DNA of 64,000 bases, taken from the NCBI GenBank assembly GCA_003343905.1, contig QAKI01000063.1, forward strand, positions 62,001-126,000, given 5' to 3'. Below are positions 49,799-62,171 of this stretch, in pieces (positions within the stretch are counted from its first letter, which is position 1; each line of letters begins with the position of its first letter). The notes beneath the pieces were generated by a model. It was given only the letters and a program-made list of their open reading frames with translations. It was not told where the DNA came from and did no database searches. The position numbers and the translations under genes are program-made. This DNA is from Subdoligranulum variabile. GTDB taxonomy: Bacteria; Bacillota; Clostridia; Oscillospirales; Ruminococcaceae.

Positions 49799-51883
49799 TT
49801 GCAGCATAAACCTCGCTTTAACGGCATCCTTGTAGTAGCTGTGCTCATGGTCATGGTGCTGTTCATCGTCAGTATGTCGCCGTTGCTGGCGGCTTCGGCG
49901 GCGAACCACATCAACTATTCGGAGATCTACTATTACTTTGAAAATCATCAGGTGACTTCGTACCGTCTGGACGTGGGCACGAACAAGCTGGAACTCTGGC
50001 TCAAGGAAGGGGCGGTGCCCCTGCCGGAAAACGCCGTTCAGCCGGAAGTGGAGGGCGGCGGCCTTCTGAACAACCTGACCTCCTCGGAGGAGGACGTCCT
50101 GCCGTCCAACGGCGGCACCGTGTATGTTGCCTATAAGCTGCCCTACGGCGTAGACTTCAGCACCGGCAAGATCATGGAATTTGTGGATGAGTACAACGCG
50201 GAAAATCCCGACGCCCCCATGATCTTCGACTATGTGGCGCCCAAGAACTCGATCCCGTGGATGGAGATCATCTTCTACGTTGTCATGCTGGGCAGCATCG
50301 GCCTGCTGTTCATGTCGATGTATCGCGGCGGCGCGGGCGGCGGCATTATGAATGTCGGGCGCGCCAAGGTCAAGGACCAGCAGGAAAACCAGCGCAAGGC
50401 CACCTTTGCCGATGTGGCGGGCGCGGATGAAGAAAAGGCCGAACTGCAGGAAGTGGTGGAATTCCTCAAAGCGCCCGGAAAGTTCAACTCCCTCGGCGCG
50501 CGTATTCCGCACGGCGTGCTGCTGGTCGGCCCTCCGGGTACCGGCAAAACCCTGCTGGCCCGCGCCTGTGCGGGTGAAGCGGGCGTCCCGTTCTACGCCA
50601 TCTCCGGCTCCGACTTTGTGGAGATGTATGTCGGCGTAGGTGCGTCCCGTGTGCGTGACCTGTTTGAAAAGGCCAAAAAGACGATGCCCTCCATCGTCTT
50701 TATCGACGAGATCGACGCGGTCGGCCGCCAGCGCGGCGCCGGCCTGGGCGGCGGTCATGACGAACGCGAACAGACGTTGAACCAGTTGCTGGTCGAGATG
50801 GACGGTTTCGACGCCAACGACGGCGTGATCGTCATGGCGGCCACCAACCGCGCGGACATTCTGGATAAGGCGCTGCTGCGTCCCGGCCGTTTTGACCGTC
50901 AGGTCTATGTGGGCCTGCCGGATGTCAAGGGCCGTGAGGAGATCCTGAAAGTCCATACCAAGAACAAGCCGCTGGGGCCGGATGTCAGCCTCAAGACCAT
51001 TGCGCGTTCCACGGCGGGCTTCTCCGGCGCGGACCTGGAAAACCTCGTCAACGAGGCGGCGCTGCTGGCTGCGCGCAGCGGCAAGAAGGCTATTACGGAA
51101 TCCGAGATCGAGGAAGCATCCGTCAAGGTCATGATGGGCCCCGAAAAGAAGAGCCATGTGGTGACCGAGAGCGAGCGCCGTCTGGTGGCTTACCACGAAA
51201 CGGGCCACGCCATTACCGGCTACTTCGGCAAGCATCACGACCCGGTGCATCAGATCAGTATCATTTCCCGCGGGGGTGCGGGCGGCTACACCATGTATCT
51301 GCCCGAAAAGGACCCCAGCTTTGTGACCAAGACCGCCATGTTCGAAAACATCGTTTCGCTGCTGGGCGGCCGTGTGGCGGAGCAGCTTGTCCTGGATGAC
51401 ATTTCTACCGGCGCATCCAGCGACCTGCAGCGCGCGACGGATACCGCGCGGGCTATGGTGACGCGGTACGGCTTCTCGGAACGGATGGGACCGGTGGTGT
51501 ATGGCAGCGATCCTGAACAGACCTTCCTGGGCCGCGACTTCGGCCAGGGCAAGGGCTATTCGGAAGCCATCGCCTCGGAGATCGACAACGAGATCCGCGA
51601 CATCGTGGACGAAGCGTACGAAACGGCGCGCCGCCTGCTGACGGAGCACATGAATGAACTGCACAAGGTCGCCCATGTTCTGATGGAACGGGAAAAGATC
51701 AGCGGCGACGAGTTCCAGACGCTGATGGAAGGCGGGGAACTGCCGCCCTATGATCTGAGCAAGGGCAAGACGACGAAGCCGGAGGAGACCCCCGCGCCGG
51801 TCCAGCCCGCTGTGCAGGAGGAAGAACCGAGAACAGAGACCGCTGCCGGGCCGGAGACAGACCGGCCGGAGGCCCAAGAGTAA
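49799..51883 (+). CDS. ftsH: ATP-dependent membrane zinc protease FtsH
   Basis: A 694-residue membrane-bound AAA+ protease. Transmembrane helices are at about 9-29 and 153-173 with an extracytoplasmic domain between them. Walker A GPPGTGKT lies near 244, Walker B VFIDEIDAVGRQRG follows, and the zinc site HETGH is near 466. The end is a Pro/Glu-rich tail. A TTG start at 49799 is implied by the TTAGGAG site and by the lack of another start. It degrades misfolded membrane proteins and regulators. Confidence 0.96.
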   Translation: MQHKPRFNGILVVAVLMVMVLFIVSMSPLLAASAANHINYSEIYYYFENHQVTSYRLDVGTNKLELWLKEGAVPLPENAVQPEVEGGGLLNNLTSSEEDVLPSNGGTVYVAYKLPYGVDFSTGKIMEFVDEYNAENPDAPMIFDYVAPKNSIPWMEIIFYVVMLGSIGLLFMSMYRGGAGGGIMNVGRAKVKDQQENQRKATFADVAGADEEKAELQEVVEFLKAPGKFNSLGARIPHGVLLVGPPGTGKTLLARACAGEAGVPFYAISGSDFVEMYVGVGASRVRDLFEKAKKTMPSIVFIDEIDAVGRQRGAGLGGGHDEREQTLNQLLVEMDGFDANDGVIVMAATNRADILDKALLRPGRFDRQVYVGLPDVKGREEILKVHTKNKPLGPDVSLKTIARSTAGFSGADLENLVNEAALLAARSGKKAITESEIEEASVKVMMGPEKKSHVVTESERRLVAYHETGHAITGYFGKHHDPVHQISIISRGGAGGYTMYLPEKDPSFVTKTAMFENIVSLLGGRVAEQLVLDDISTGASSDLQRATDTARAMVTRYGFSERMGPVVYGSDPEQTFLGRDFGQGKGYSEAIASEIDNEIRDIVDEAYETARRLLTEHMNELHKVAHVLMEREKISGDEFQTLMEGGELPPYDLSKGKTTKPEETPAPVQPAVQEEEPRTETAAGPETDRPEAQE

Positions 51884-51900
51884 AAAGTAGGTGTTGGATC

Positions 51901-52959
51901 ATGGATCAGAATTTTTCCCTGATGGCGCAGTCCCGCGCCAACTATTACACGGCCGGAAGCCCGGTCCAGTTCGTCCGGGTGGAACTGTTGAAAGGGGACG
52001 TGACCGGGGAAGTTGCGGTATGCCTGACCTTCAAAAACGTGGGTACGGAGCCGCTGACCGGGCTGGTCGTCCACTTCAAATGTAAGGACGCCGCCGGTCA
52101 GGTCCTGTGCGAAGATGACTTCTATTATGAACAGTTGGAAGCGCAGCCGGGCGATCTGTTCGGCAGCGACGACGCTGTCTATGTCAGCGACACGCCGGTC
52201 TCCAGTGTTGAGGTGGAGCAGGACCGCGCGTTCCTGAACGGCCGCGGTGTGGACCTGCGCGGTTATAAGCGCGTCCGTTTGCAGATGCCGCGCGTTTTGC
52301 CGGCGTCCATTTCCAAGACGCTGCAGCAGCGCACGGGCAACTCCCTGTTGACCTGCGTGCCGCAGGATACCCAGTATGGCTGGTTCTGCGCCTGCGGCGC
52401 GTTCCATCCCAATGAGGAAAACTGCACGGTCTGCTCCGAATGCGGCGGCGACCGCGGCGGCATCAAGGCCACGCTGACCCAAATTCTGGAAGAAGCGCGC
52501 CGCGCTGCCGAGCGCCAGCAGCAGGAGATTCGCTCCGTTGCCGATAATGTCGCCCCACAGCATGCGCAGGCTGACCCGGCCGGGACGGCGGCTGCCGCCC
52601 AGGCGGCGATCAGCCAGGAGGACCCGGACGCCACCGCTACGTATGATCCCCGCGGCTATGCCCCCGAGGAGGAGGACGCGGAGATGGAGCGGGTGCGCCG
52701 TTATGCCCCCCAGGGCCGTCTGTTCGAGGACGATGAGGACGACGAGAGCACCCAGATGTTCGACTCCGATGACATGGACTACGACGATGACGAGGATGAC
52801 GCGCCCGGCAGAGGCCGCGGCCGCTACGCTGACGACGACGAAGCCAGCGAGGACGACGTGATGGCGGAACGCATCATCCACTGGGCGCCGCCGATCACTG
52901 CGATCGTTTGCGCGCTTATCATTGCCGTGTCGCTTATTTACCATTTCGTGATCGCGTAA
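51901..52959 (+). CDS. Zinc-ribbon, acidic, single-pass membrane protein of unknown function
   Basis: A 352-residue protein just after ftsH. The N-terminal 150 residues look like a beta-sandwich (VQFVRVELLKGDVTGEVAVC ...). A zinc ribbon follows (CACGAFHPNEENCTVCSECG, about 163-182), then a helical and strongly acidic linker (about 260-315, with long Asp/Glu runs) and one transmembrane helix at the end (PITAIVCALIIAVSLIYHFV). It is likely tail-anchored with the domains inside the cell. The family is unknown to me; position suggests a membrane quality control partner of FtsH, which is only an inference. Confidence 0.65.
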   Translation: MDQNFSLMAQSRANYYTAGSPVQFVRVELLKGDVTGEVAVCLTFKNVGTEPLTGLVVHFKCKDAAGQVLCEDDFYYEQLEAQPGDLFGSDDAVYVSDTPVSSVEVEQDRAFLNGRGVDLRGYKRVRLQMPRVLPASISKTLQQRTGNSLLTCVPQDTQYGWFCACGAFHPNEENCTVCSECGGDRGGIKATLTQILEEARRAAERQQQEIRSVADNVAPQHAQADPAGTAAAAQAAISQEDPDATATYDPRGYAPEEEDAEMERVRRYAPQGRLFEDDEDDESTQMFDSDDMDYDDDEDDAPGRGRGRYADDDEASEDDVMAERIIHWAPPITAIVCALIIAVSLIYHFVIA

Positions 52960-52965
52960 ACAGAA

Positions 52966-53048
52966 CGGGAGGTCCGCCGCAAAGTGGCGGACCTTCTTTC
53001 TGAAAAATGACAAAAACAGCCGCTGCCGGCAGGGCAGCGGCTGTTTTG
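52966..53048. terminator. Two terminator hairpins between convergent genes
   Basis: The first (AGGTCCGCC with GGCGGACCT, then TCTTTC, 52967-52999) follows the zinc-ribbon gene. The second (AAAACAGCCGCTGCC with GGCAGCGGCTGTTTT, 53013-53047) can act in both directions and ends the pseudouridine synthase gene. Confidence 0.85.
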
Positions 53049-53064
53049 TGTAAGCGGGGAAAAA

Positions 53065-54027
53065 TCAGGTGCGGGCCAGACGCTCAAAGCCCGTCACGAT
53101 GTTTGGCTGGTCCAGCTTGATGACGCGCCCGGAAAGATCGTGCAGGCTGTTTTCTTCGGGAATATGCCCAAAGGTCAGCCGTTGGGCGCAGAGGGCCTGG
53201 GTGTTGAGCCCCGTGGCGGCGTTCATTTTGCGGTTGCCGTATTTGATGTCGCCCAGCACCGGGTGGCCGAGATAGGCAAGGTGCGCCCGGATCTGGTGCG
53301 TGCGCCCGGTGATAAGCCCAATCCGGCACAGAGCGAAGGAACCTTCCTGGCGGATCACCGTTACGTCGGTGATGATCTGCTTGTAGCCGTCGCCGGGCCG
53401 CGCGTGGATGCGGACCTTGTTGTTCTTCTCGTTATGCTGCAGCCAGGCGATGTGCCGCCCCGCAGGCGGTGCGCCGACCGTGATCGTCAGGTATTCCTTT
53501 TTCATAAGGTTTTCCTGGATGATACGGTTCAGATCCCGTAGGGCCGGGTAGGTCTTGGCCGCCAGGACCAGCCCTTCCGTCCCGCGGTCCAGGCGGTTGC
53601 AGATCGCGGGGGCAAAGCGGTTTTCAGCATGGGGATCGTATTCGCCTTTCTGCTCCAGATAGAACGCGAAGGCGTCCACCAGATTGGGGTCGCCGGTGCG
53701 GTCGCTGTGGCACAGCAGGTGCGCCGGTTTGTACAGCGCCGCGATGTTGCGGTCCTCATAGATCACGGTCACGGGCGGCTGGCGGCGCGGCGGTTTGGGC
53801 TTGGGCGGTGCGGCGTCCGGCGGGAAAAACTCGTCGTTGATATACAGTTCGATCAGATCGCCGGCGGCAAGGCGGGTGTCCGGCTCGGCGCGCTTCCCGT
53901 TCACTTTGATGCGCTTGTTGCGGAAGGCTTTGTACATCAGACTGCGCGGCATCTGGCTGGTCACGCTCTCGACAAAACGGCTCAGGCGCACGCCGTTTTC
54001 GTTGGGGCCCGCGGTAAAACTTTTCAT
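53065..54027 (-). CDS. RluA-family pseudouridine synthase
   Basis: A 320-residue RluA/RluC-type enzyme that isomerises uridines in 23S rRNA. An S4 domain (about 12-65, SLMYKAFRNKRIKVNGKRAE) precedes the catalytic domain, where D147 in NRLDRGTEGL is the nucleophile; the RTHQIRAHL motif near the end is standard. The ATG at 54027 is preferred over upstream starts. The specific rRNA target is not evident from sequence. Confidence 0.9.
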   Translation of the reverse strand: MKSFTAGPNENGVRLSRFVESVTSQMPRSLMYKAFRNKRIKVNGKRAEPDTRLAAGDLIELYINDEFFPPDAAPPKPKPPRRQPPVTVIYEDRNIAALYKPAHLLCHSDRTGDPNLVDAFAFYLEQKGEYDPHAENRFAPAICNRLDRGTEGLVLAAKTYPALRDLNRIIQENLMKKEYLTITVGAPPAGRHIAWLQHNEKNNKVRIHARPGDGYKQIITDVTVIRQEGSFALCRIGLITGRTHQIRAHLAYLGHPVLGDIKYGNRKMNAATGLNTQALCAQRLTFGHIPEENSLHDLSGRVIKLDQPNIVTGFERLART

Positions 54028-54057
54028 AAAATCCTCTCTTGTTTTGGGATAGACCCT

Positions 54058-54085
54058 TTGCAAATTGCTTTGTACCATATATAAT
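54058..54085 (+). promoter_or_regulatory. Promoter of radC
   Basis: TTGCAA (54058-54063), 16 bases, TATAAT (54080-54085). The AT-rich intergenic region also serves the divergent pseudouridine synthase gene. Confidence 0.6.
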
Positions 54086-54136
54086 AATATAAAATGGGGA
54101 AAACGTAAAGTGAACCGGCGAAAGGATGGGGAACGG

Positions 54137-54871
54137 ATGGCAAAAAAGACAGAGCGTCCGCTGCACGAAAACCATCGGGCCCGCATGCAGGAAAGAGTGG
54201 CACGGGACGGACTGGAAAGTCTGGCGGAACACGAAGCACTGGAATATCTGTTGTTTTTGTCGATCCCGCGCAAGGATACGAACGAACTGGCGCACCGCCT
54301 GATCCAGCATTTCGGGAGTTTCTGCAGGGTGATGGAAGCAGAGCCGGAAGAACTGCAGCGCGTGGAGGGCATCGGCCCCCGCAGCGCGAACCTGATCCAT
54401 ACGGTCATGGGGTTCACCCGCTATTACGCGCTGAAAAAGCGGGAACGCGGCGTCGCACTGGACAGCGCGGAACGGGCCATCGAGTATGTGAAGCCCTTCT
54501 TTCTGGGGCAGCGGAACGAACTGCTGTATCTGATCCTGCTGGACGACAAATGCCAGCCGGTGCGGGACCTCTGCATTGCGGAGGGTGTGCCCAACCGCGT
54601 CCATGCGGACGCGCGCAAGCTGGTGCGCGAAGTGGCGCGCACCGACGCCACCTGCGGCATCCTGGCGCATAACCATCCCACCGGCCTGGCAATCCCCAGC
54701 GAGGCGGACCGGGTCGCGACGCTGGGCATCATGAAAGCGTTGGAACCGTTGGGCGTTTCGATCATCGACCATGTGATCATCGCCGGGGAGGACGCTTCTT
54801 CCATGCGCCAGCGCGACTGCCTGCCGCAGTGTACCAGCGGCATCCAGATCTTGAACGCCGCCAGCCGGTAA
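54137..54871 (+). CDS. radC: RadC-family protein (JAB1/MPN metalloprotein)
   Basis: A 244-residue RadC protein. The N-terminal helix-hairpin-helix part (LQRVEGIGPRSANLI) is followed by a JAMM metal site, HNHPTG with a later Ser and Asp (AIPSEAD). The historical repair role is doubtful; the true substrate is unknown. The ATG at 54137 follows GGATGGGGAACGG. It is close to uvrB but separated by a terminator. Confidence 0.9.
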   Translation: MAKKTERPLHENHRARMQERVARDGLESLAEHEALEYLLFLSIPRKDTNELAHRLIQHFGSFCRVMEAEPEELQRVEGIGPRSANLIHTVMGFTRYYALKKRERGVALDSAERAIEYVKPFFLGQRNELLYLILLDDKCQPVRDLCIAEGVPNRVHADARKLVREVARTDATCGILAHNHPTGLAIPSEADRVATLGIMKALEPLGVSIIDHVIIAGEDASSMRQRDCLPQCTSGIQILNAASR

Positions 54872-54877
54872 ATAGCC

Positions 54878-54916
54878 TGCACTCTGCCGCCTGTGTGCGG
54901 CAGGGTGTATTTTTTC
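54878..54916 (+). terminator. Terminator after radC
   Basis: CACTCTGCCGC pairs with GCGGCAGGGTG, followed by TATTTTTTCG. Confidence 0.8.
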
Positions 54917-54948
54917 GCCGTGCCCGGATAAAATGTTCCGCAGGGGAC

Positions 54949-54977
54949 TTTACTTATAAAAAGGGCTATGGTATAAT
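54949..54977 (+). promoter_or_regulatory. Promoter of uvrBA
   Basis: TTTACT (54949-54954), 17 bases, TATAAT (54972-54977). I looked for a Gram-positive LexA box (GAAC-N4-GTTC) here and found none. Confidence 0.6.
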
Positions 54978-55021
54978 CAAAAAACAACAAAATGTTGTTA
55001 ATTGGCGAGGGAGGTACTGCT

Positions 55022-57057
<2,036 letters not shown>

Positions 57058-57061
<4 letters not shown>

Positions 57062-59955
57062 GTACCGCACCGAAAGAAAGCAAGCGAAACTCCAAAATTC
57101 GCATTGATCCGAACAACCGCATCGTCATCAAGGGCGCGCGGGAACATAACCTGAAAAATGTGGATCTGGTTCTGCCGCGCAATAAACTGATCGTCATGAC
57201 GGGCCTTTCCGGCTCCGGCAAGTCCAGCCTGGCGTTCGACACGATCTTTGCGGACGGGCAGCGCCGGTATATGGAGAGCCTTTCCAGCTATGCCCGCCAA
57301 TTCCTGGGCCAGATGGAAAAGCCGGACGTGGACGAGATCACCGGCCTGTCCCCGGCCATCTCCATCGACCAGAAAACCACCAGCCACAACCCCCGTTCCA
57401 CCGTGGGTACGGTGACCGAGATCTACGACTATCTGCGCCTGATGTACGCGCGCATCGGCGTGCCGCACTGCCCCATCTGCGGGCGGGAGATCACCCAGCA
57501 GTCGGTGGATGAGATGGTCGATGAGGTCATGAAACTGCCGGAACGCACCCGGTTCCAGGTGTTGGCGCCGGTGGTGCGCGGCCGCAAGGGCACCCAGGCC
57601 AAGGAACTGGACGCGGCCCGCCGCGCCGGTTTTGCCCGCGTGCGCATCGACGGCAATATGTACGATCTCAGCGAGGAGATCCAACTGGAAAAGAACATCA
57701 AGCACACGGTCGAGATCGTTGTGGACCGTCTGGTCATCAACGATACGGTGCGCGGCCGTCTGGCCGACTCCATCGAGACCGCGCTGGCGCAGACCGGCGG
57801 GCTGGTGATCGTTGATGTGATCGGCGGTGAGCCGATGATGTTCAGCCAGAGCTATGCGTGCCCGGAACACGGGGTCTCGGTGGAAGAACTGACCCCCCGT
57901 ATGTTCAGCTTCAACAACCCCTTCGGCGCCTGCGAAAAATGCACGGGCCTGGGGACCTTCATGAAGGTGGACCCGGCCCGCGTCATCCCGGACAAGCGCA
58001 AATCCATCCGGGAAAGCGCCATCAAGGCCAGCGGCTGGTATTATGCCGAGGGTTCCATCTCGGAAATGACCTATGTGGCCCTTGGCAAGCGGTACGGCTT
58101 TACACTGGACACCCCCATCAAGGATTTCAGCAAGGAAGCCCTGCACGCGCTGCTGTACGGCACCGGCGACGAGCGCATTGAAATGCAGCGCGAGAGTATG
58201 TTCGGTTCCGGCACCTACTACAACCAGTTTGAGGGCATCATCCCCAACCTGGAACGCCGCTTCCGGGAGACCAACAGCGAGTGGGTGAAAGAGGAGATCG
58301 CGTTGGTCATGTCCAGCGAGGAATGCCCGGACTGCCACGGCAAGCGCCTGAAACCCACGAGCCTTGCGGTCACGGTGGGCGGCATCAACATTGCCGATTT
58401 CTGTGAGATGAGCGTCAGTGAGGAACTGGAATTCATCGAGAATACGAAGGTCAGCCAGCGGGACGAAATGATCGGCGCCCCCATTTTCAAGGAAGTGAAG
58501 GAGCGCCTGGGCTTTCTGCAAAGCGTGGGCCTTGGCTATCTGACGCTTTCCCGCGGGGCGGCGTCCCTTTCTGGCGGCGAGAGCCAGCGCATCCGTCTGG
58601 CGACGCAGATCGGCAGCGCGCTGACCGGCGTTTTGTACGTGCTGGACGAACCGAGCATCGGCCTGCACCAGCGGGACAACGACAAGCTGATCGCCACCAT
58701 GAAGCGCCTGCGCGATCTGGGCAATACGCTGATCGTGGTGGAACATGACGAGGACACCATGCGCCAGGCGGACTATATCGTGGATGTAGGTCCCGGCGCG
58801 GGCGTGCACGGCGGTGAGATCGTGGCGGCCGGCAGCGTGGCGGACATCTGCAAGGTCAAGCGCAGCATCACCGGCGCGTATCTGTCGGGGCGCAAGTTCG
58901 TGGAGGTGCCGGAACACCGCCGCGAAGGCAACGGGAAATGTCTGCGCATCGTCAAAGCGCACGAGAACAACCTGCGGGACATCACCGTGGAGTTCCCGCT
59001 GGGCAAGATGATCTGCGTGACGGGCGTGTCCGGTTCGGGCAAGTCCACGCTGGTCAACGAGATCCTGTATAAGACGCTGGCGGCCGCCATGAACGGCGCG
59101 CGCGGCCGGCCGGGCCAGTGCGAGGAAGTGCAGGGGATGGAATGGGTCGATAAAGTCATCGGCATCGACCAGTCCCCGATCGGGCGCACGCCGCGCTCCA
59201 ACCCGGCAACGTACACCGGCGTGTTTGGCGATATCCGCGCGCTGTTTGCCAGCACGCAGGACGCCAAAATGCGCGGCTACGGCCCCGGACGGTTCAGCTT
59301 CAACGTGAAGGGCGGCCGCTGCGAAGCCTGTGAGGGCGGCGGCATCCTGCAGATCGAGATGCACTTCCTGCCGGATATCTACGTGCCCTGCGATGTTTGC
59401 AAGGGCAAACGCTACAACCGGGAAACGCTGGAAGTCAAGTACAAGGACAAGAACATCTCCGATGTGCTGGACATGACTGTTGAGGAAGCCTGCAACTTCT
59501 TTGCCAACATCCCCAAGATCGCCCGCAAGCTGCAAACGCTGCAGGAAGTGGGCCTGGGTTATATCCAGTTGGGGCAGGCGGCCACGACGCTTTCGGGCGG
59601 CGAAGCCCAGCGCGTCAAGCTGGCCAACGAACTGGCGCGCAAAGGCACCGGGCAGACGGTCTATATTCTGGACGAACCCACCACCGGCCTGCATGTGGCG
59701 GATGTGCACCGTCTGGTCAAGGTGCTGGACAAGCTGGTGGACGCTGGGAATACCGTCATCGTGATCGAACACAATCTGGATGTGATCAAGCGCGCGGATC
59801 ATATCATCGACCTCGGGCCGGAGGGCGGCAGCGGCGGCGGTCTCGTCGTGGCGACCGGCACGCCGGAGGAAGTGGCGCAGAACGAACACTCCTTTACCGG
59901 GCAGTATCTCAAGCCCGTTCTGGAACGCGCGCGCGAATTGCAGCAGGAAAAATAA
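57058..59955 (+). CDS. uvrA: Excinuclease ABC subunit A
   Basis: A 965-residue damage-sensing ABC ATPase. Two ATP sites (GLSGSGKSSLAFDT near residue 48 and GVSGSGKSTL near 655), two ABC signatures (LSGGESQRIRLA and LSGGEAQRVKLA) and zinc-binding Cys pairs (CPICG, CEKC, CEACEGGG) are all present. TTG at 57058 overlaps the uvrB stop and follows AGGAGG. It loads UvrB at lesions for nucleotide excision repair. Confidence 0.97.
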
Positions 59956-59956
59956 A

Positions 59957-59995
59957 AGGCAGGAGCTTCCCCAAAAAAGCGGGAAGCTCCTGTTT
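59957..59995 (+). terminator. Terminator after uvrA
   Basis: GGCAGGAGCTTCCC pairs with GGGAAGCTCCTG around an A-rich loop, followed by TTTGCG. Confidence 0.75.
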
Positions 59996-60053
59996 GCGCT
60001 TTGCGGCGCCGGACCACAGCATACCGTGTATGGTGAAAAAACAAAGCTACCGC

Positions 60054-60082
60054 TTGTACTTTTTCGCCCGATTTGCTATACT
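60054..60082 (+). promoter_or_regulatory. Promoter of miaB
   Basis: TTGTAC (60054-60059), 17 bases, TATACT (60077-60082), about 55 bases upstream of the TTG start. Confidence 0.7.
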
Positions 60083-60137
60083 AATACGGTATGTTGGATT
60101 TGTGTGCCCTTTTGTGTGTCCTTTAAGGAGAATTCAC

Positions 60138-61544
60138 TTGGAAAAACTGACTTATACCCATGACGATGCGGCCGCGGAAGCCCTGGCCGCCTACTATGAA
60201 ACGCCGCCGCTGGCGTATGTACGCAGCTACGGCTGCCAGCAGAACGTCAACGACGGCGAGAAGATCCGCGGGGTCTTGCAGGATGTGGGCTTCGGTCTGT
60301 GCGATACGCTGGAAAACGCCGACCTGATCCTGTTCAACACCTGCGCGGTGCGGGAACACGCGGAACAGCGCGTGTTCGGCAACATCGGCGCACTGAAAAA
60401 GCTGAAAGAGCAGAACCCGAAGCTGATCATCGGCGTCTGCGGCTGCATGGCCCAGCAGCCGCACATCGTGGAAAAGCTGCGCCAGAGCTACCCGTATGTG
60501 GATCTGGTGTTCGGTGTGGACGGCATCGACCGCCTGCCCGCCATGCTGGCCGAACGCCTGCGCCGCGGAAAACGCTATCTGCAAACGCCCGAACAGCGGG
60601 ACGCGGTGGTGGAAGAACTGCCGATCCGGCGGGATTCCGGATTCCGCGCCTGGCTGCCGATCATGTACGGTTGCGACAATTTCTGCACCTATTGTATTGT
60701 ACCGTATGTGCGGGGGCGGGAACGCAGCCGTGAGCCGGAGGCCATTCTGGCGGAATTCAAGGAACTGATCGCACAGGGGTACAAGGAGATCACCCTGCTG
60801 GGCCAGAACGTCAACAGCTACGGCAAGGGCCTGGAACGGACGGTCGATTTTGCCGATCTGCTCAATCTCCTGTGCGAAGTGCCGGGGGATTACCAGATCC
60901 GCTTCATGACGAGCCACCCCAAGGACGCCAGCCGCAAGCTGATCGACACCATTGCCGCACAGCCCCATCTGTGCAAGCATATCCACCTGCCGGTGCAGTC
61001 CGGCAGCGACCGCATCCTGCAGCAGATGAACCGCCATTACACGGCGGCGCAGTACCGGGAACTGGTGCGCTATGCACGGGAGAAGATCCCCGGCGTGACC
61101 TTCTCCAGCGATATCATCGTCGGCTTCCCCGGCGAAACGGAGGAGGATTTCGCCGCCACGCTGGACCTGGTGCGCGAGGTGGGCTATATGCAGCTTTTCA
61201 CCTTCATCTATTCCAAGCGCAACGGGACCCCGGCGGCCAAAATGCCGGACCCCGTCACCCATGCCGAGAAGGCTGCGCGGATGGAACGCCTGCTGCGCGT
61301 TCAGGATGACTATGCCTTTGCCGCCGTCGCGGCGATGGCGGGCCAGACGGTGCGCGTGCTGGTGGAAGGCGCGGGGCGCACCCCCGGCACCTGCAACGGG
61401 CGGCTGGACAACAATCTGGTGGTGGAATTCCCTGCCCCGGAATCGCTGGTCGGCCAGTGGGCGCAGGTCCGTCTGACAGGTTCCCGCGCCGCGCTGCTGG
61501 TGGGCGAACTGGCGCAGGCGGAAAAAGCGGACGACCGTACATGA
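60138..61544 (+). CDS. miaB: tRNA 2-methylthio-N6-isopentenyladenosine synthase
   Basis: A 468-residue radical-SAM methylthiotransferase acting on A37 of tRNAs that read U-starting codons. The N-terminal Fe-S cluster Cys are in SYGCQQNVND, NTCAVRE and VCGCM; the radical SAM motif is GCDNFCTYC. The C-terminal TRAM domain follows. The TTG at 60138 after AAGGAG was chosen; an upstream frame is open but reads through the promoter. It lies ahead of ylbF and mutS. Confidence 0.94.
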   Translation: MEKLTYTHDDAAAEALAAYYETPPLAYVRSYGCQQNVNDGEKIRGVLQDVGFGLCDTLENADLILFNTCAVREHAEQRVFGNIGALKKLKEQNPKLIIGVCGCMAQQPHIVEKLRQSYPYVDLVFGVDGIDRLPAMLAERLRRGKRYLQTPEQRDAVVEELPIRRDSGFRAWLPIMYGCDNFCTYCIVPYVRGRERSREPEAILAEFKELIAQGYKEITLLGQNVNSYGKGLERTVDFADLLNLLCEVPGDYQIRFMTSHPKDASRKLIDTIAAQPHLCKHIHLPVQSGSDRILQQMNRHYTAAQYRELVRYAREKIPGVTFSSDIIVGFPGETEEDFAATLDLVREVGYMQLFTFIYSKRNGTPAAKMPDPVTHAEKAARMERLLRVQDDYAFAAVAAMAGQTVRVLVEGAGRTPGTCNGRLDNNLVVEFPAPESLVGQWAQVRLTGSRAALLVGELAQAEKADDRT

Positions 61545-61708
61545 GGCTGTTAAAAACGGTGCCGCTTTCGGCAGCGCGCAGGCTGCGGCGATCCACTGCA
61601 TCAGTGGGGGCACGGCCTGCCGGGCTGGGGGAGTGCCCGGAATTTTGTCCTGCACTATGGACAGAAACACAGAAAACGAAAAAAGTAAAATTAAAAGGAG
61701 AAATTCTC

Positions 61709-62116
61709 ATGGATTGCATGGATCTTTTCAAGAAAGCGGCTGTCGCGATGCAGACCGATCCCCGTTACCTGGAACTGGACGCGGCGCGCCGCGCCAACGA
61801 CGCCGATCAGGAACTGCAGGGCATGATCGGGGAGTTCAACCTCGCGCGTCTGGACCTGAACAACGAGAGCAGCAAGACCGAGACCGACGCCGCCCGCGTG
61901 GCGGAACTGAACCAGCGCATCAACGCTCTGTATGAGCAGATCATGGCCAGCGAGGGCATGGTGCGCTACAACGAGGCGAAGGCCGCCTGCGAGGCGATGG
62001 TCAACTACATTGACGCCATCATCAACACGGCCATGAACGGCGGCGACCCCATGACGGTCCAGGAACCGACGGGCAGCTGCACCGGCAGCTGTGCGACCTG
62101 CGGCGGCTGCCACTAA
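61709..62116 (+). CDS. ylbF: YlbF/YmcA family regulator (RicF-like)
   Basis: A 135-residue helical protein of the Com_YlbF family. In Bacillus the YlbF-YmcA-YaaT complex carries iron-sulfur clusters and steers mRNA processing by RNase Y. Here the body (residues 1-115) is helical and the C-terminus has a Cys cluster (CTGSCATCGGC), as in YlbF. AAGGAG precedes the ATG. The 164 bases between miaB and this gene show nothing clear. It is 55 bases upstream of mutS, an order seen in several Clostridia. Confidence 0.85.
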   Translation: MDCMDLFKKAAVAMQTDPRYLELDAARRANDADQELQGMIGEFNLARLDLNNESSKTETDAARVAELNQRINALYEQIMASEGMVRYNEAKAACEAMVNYIDAIINTAMNGGDPMTVQEPTGSCTGSCATCGGCH

Positions 62117-62171
62117 GGCGCGCCCCGGATGACGAAACAACAGGAAAGCAGAAACAACAGGAGTGTGAAAC

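Noticed and set aside
54872..55021. SOS (LexA) box ahead of uvrB
   Set aside because: No GAAC-N4-GTTC type sequence found in the intergenic region.
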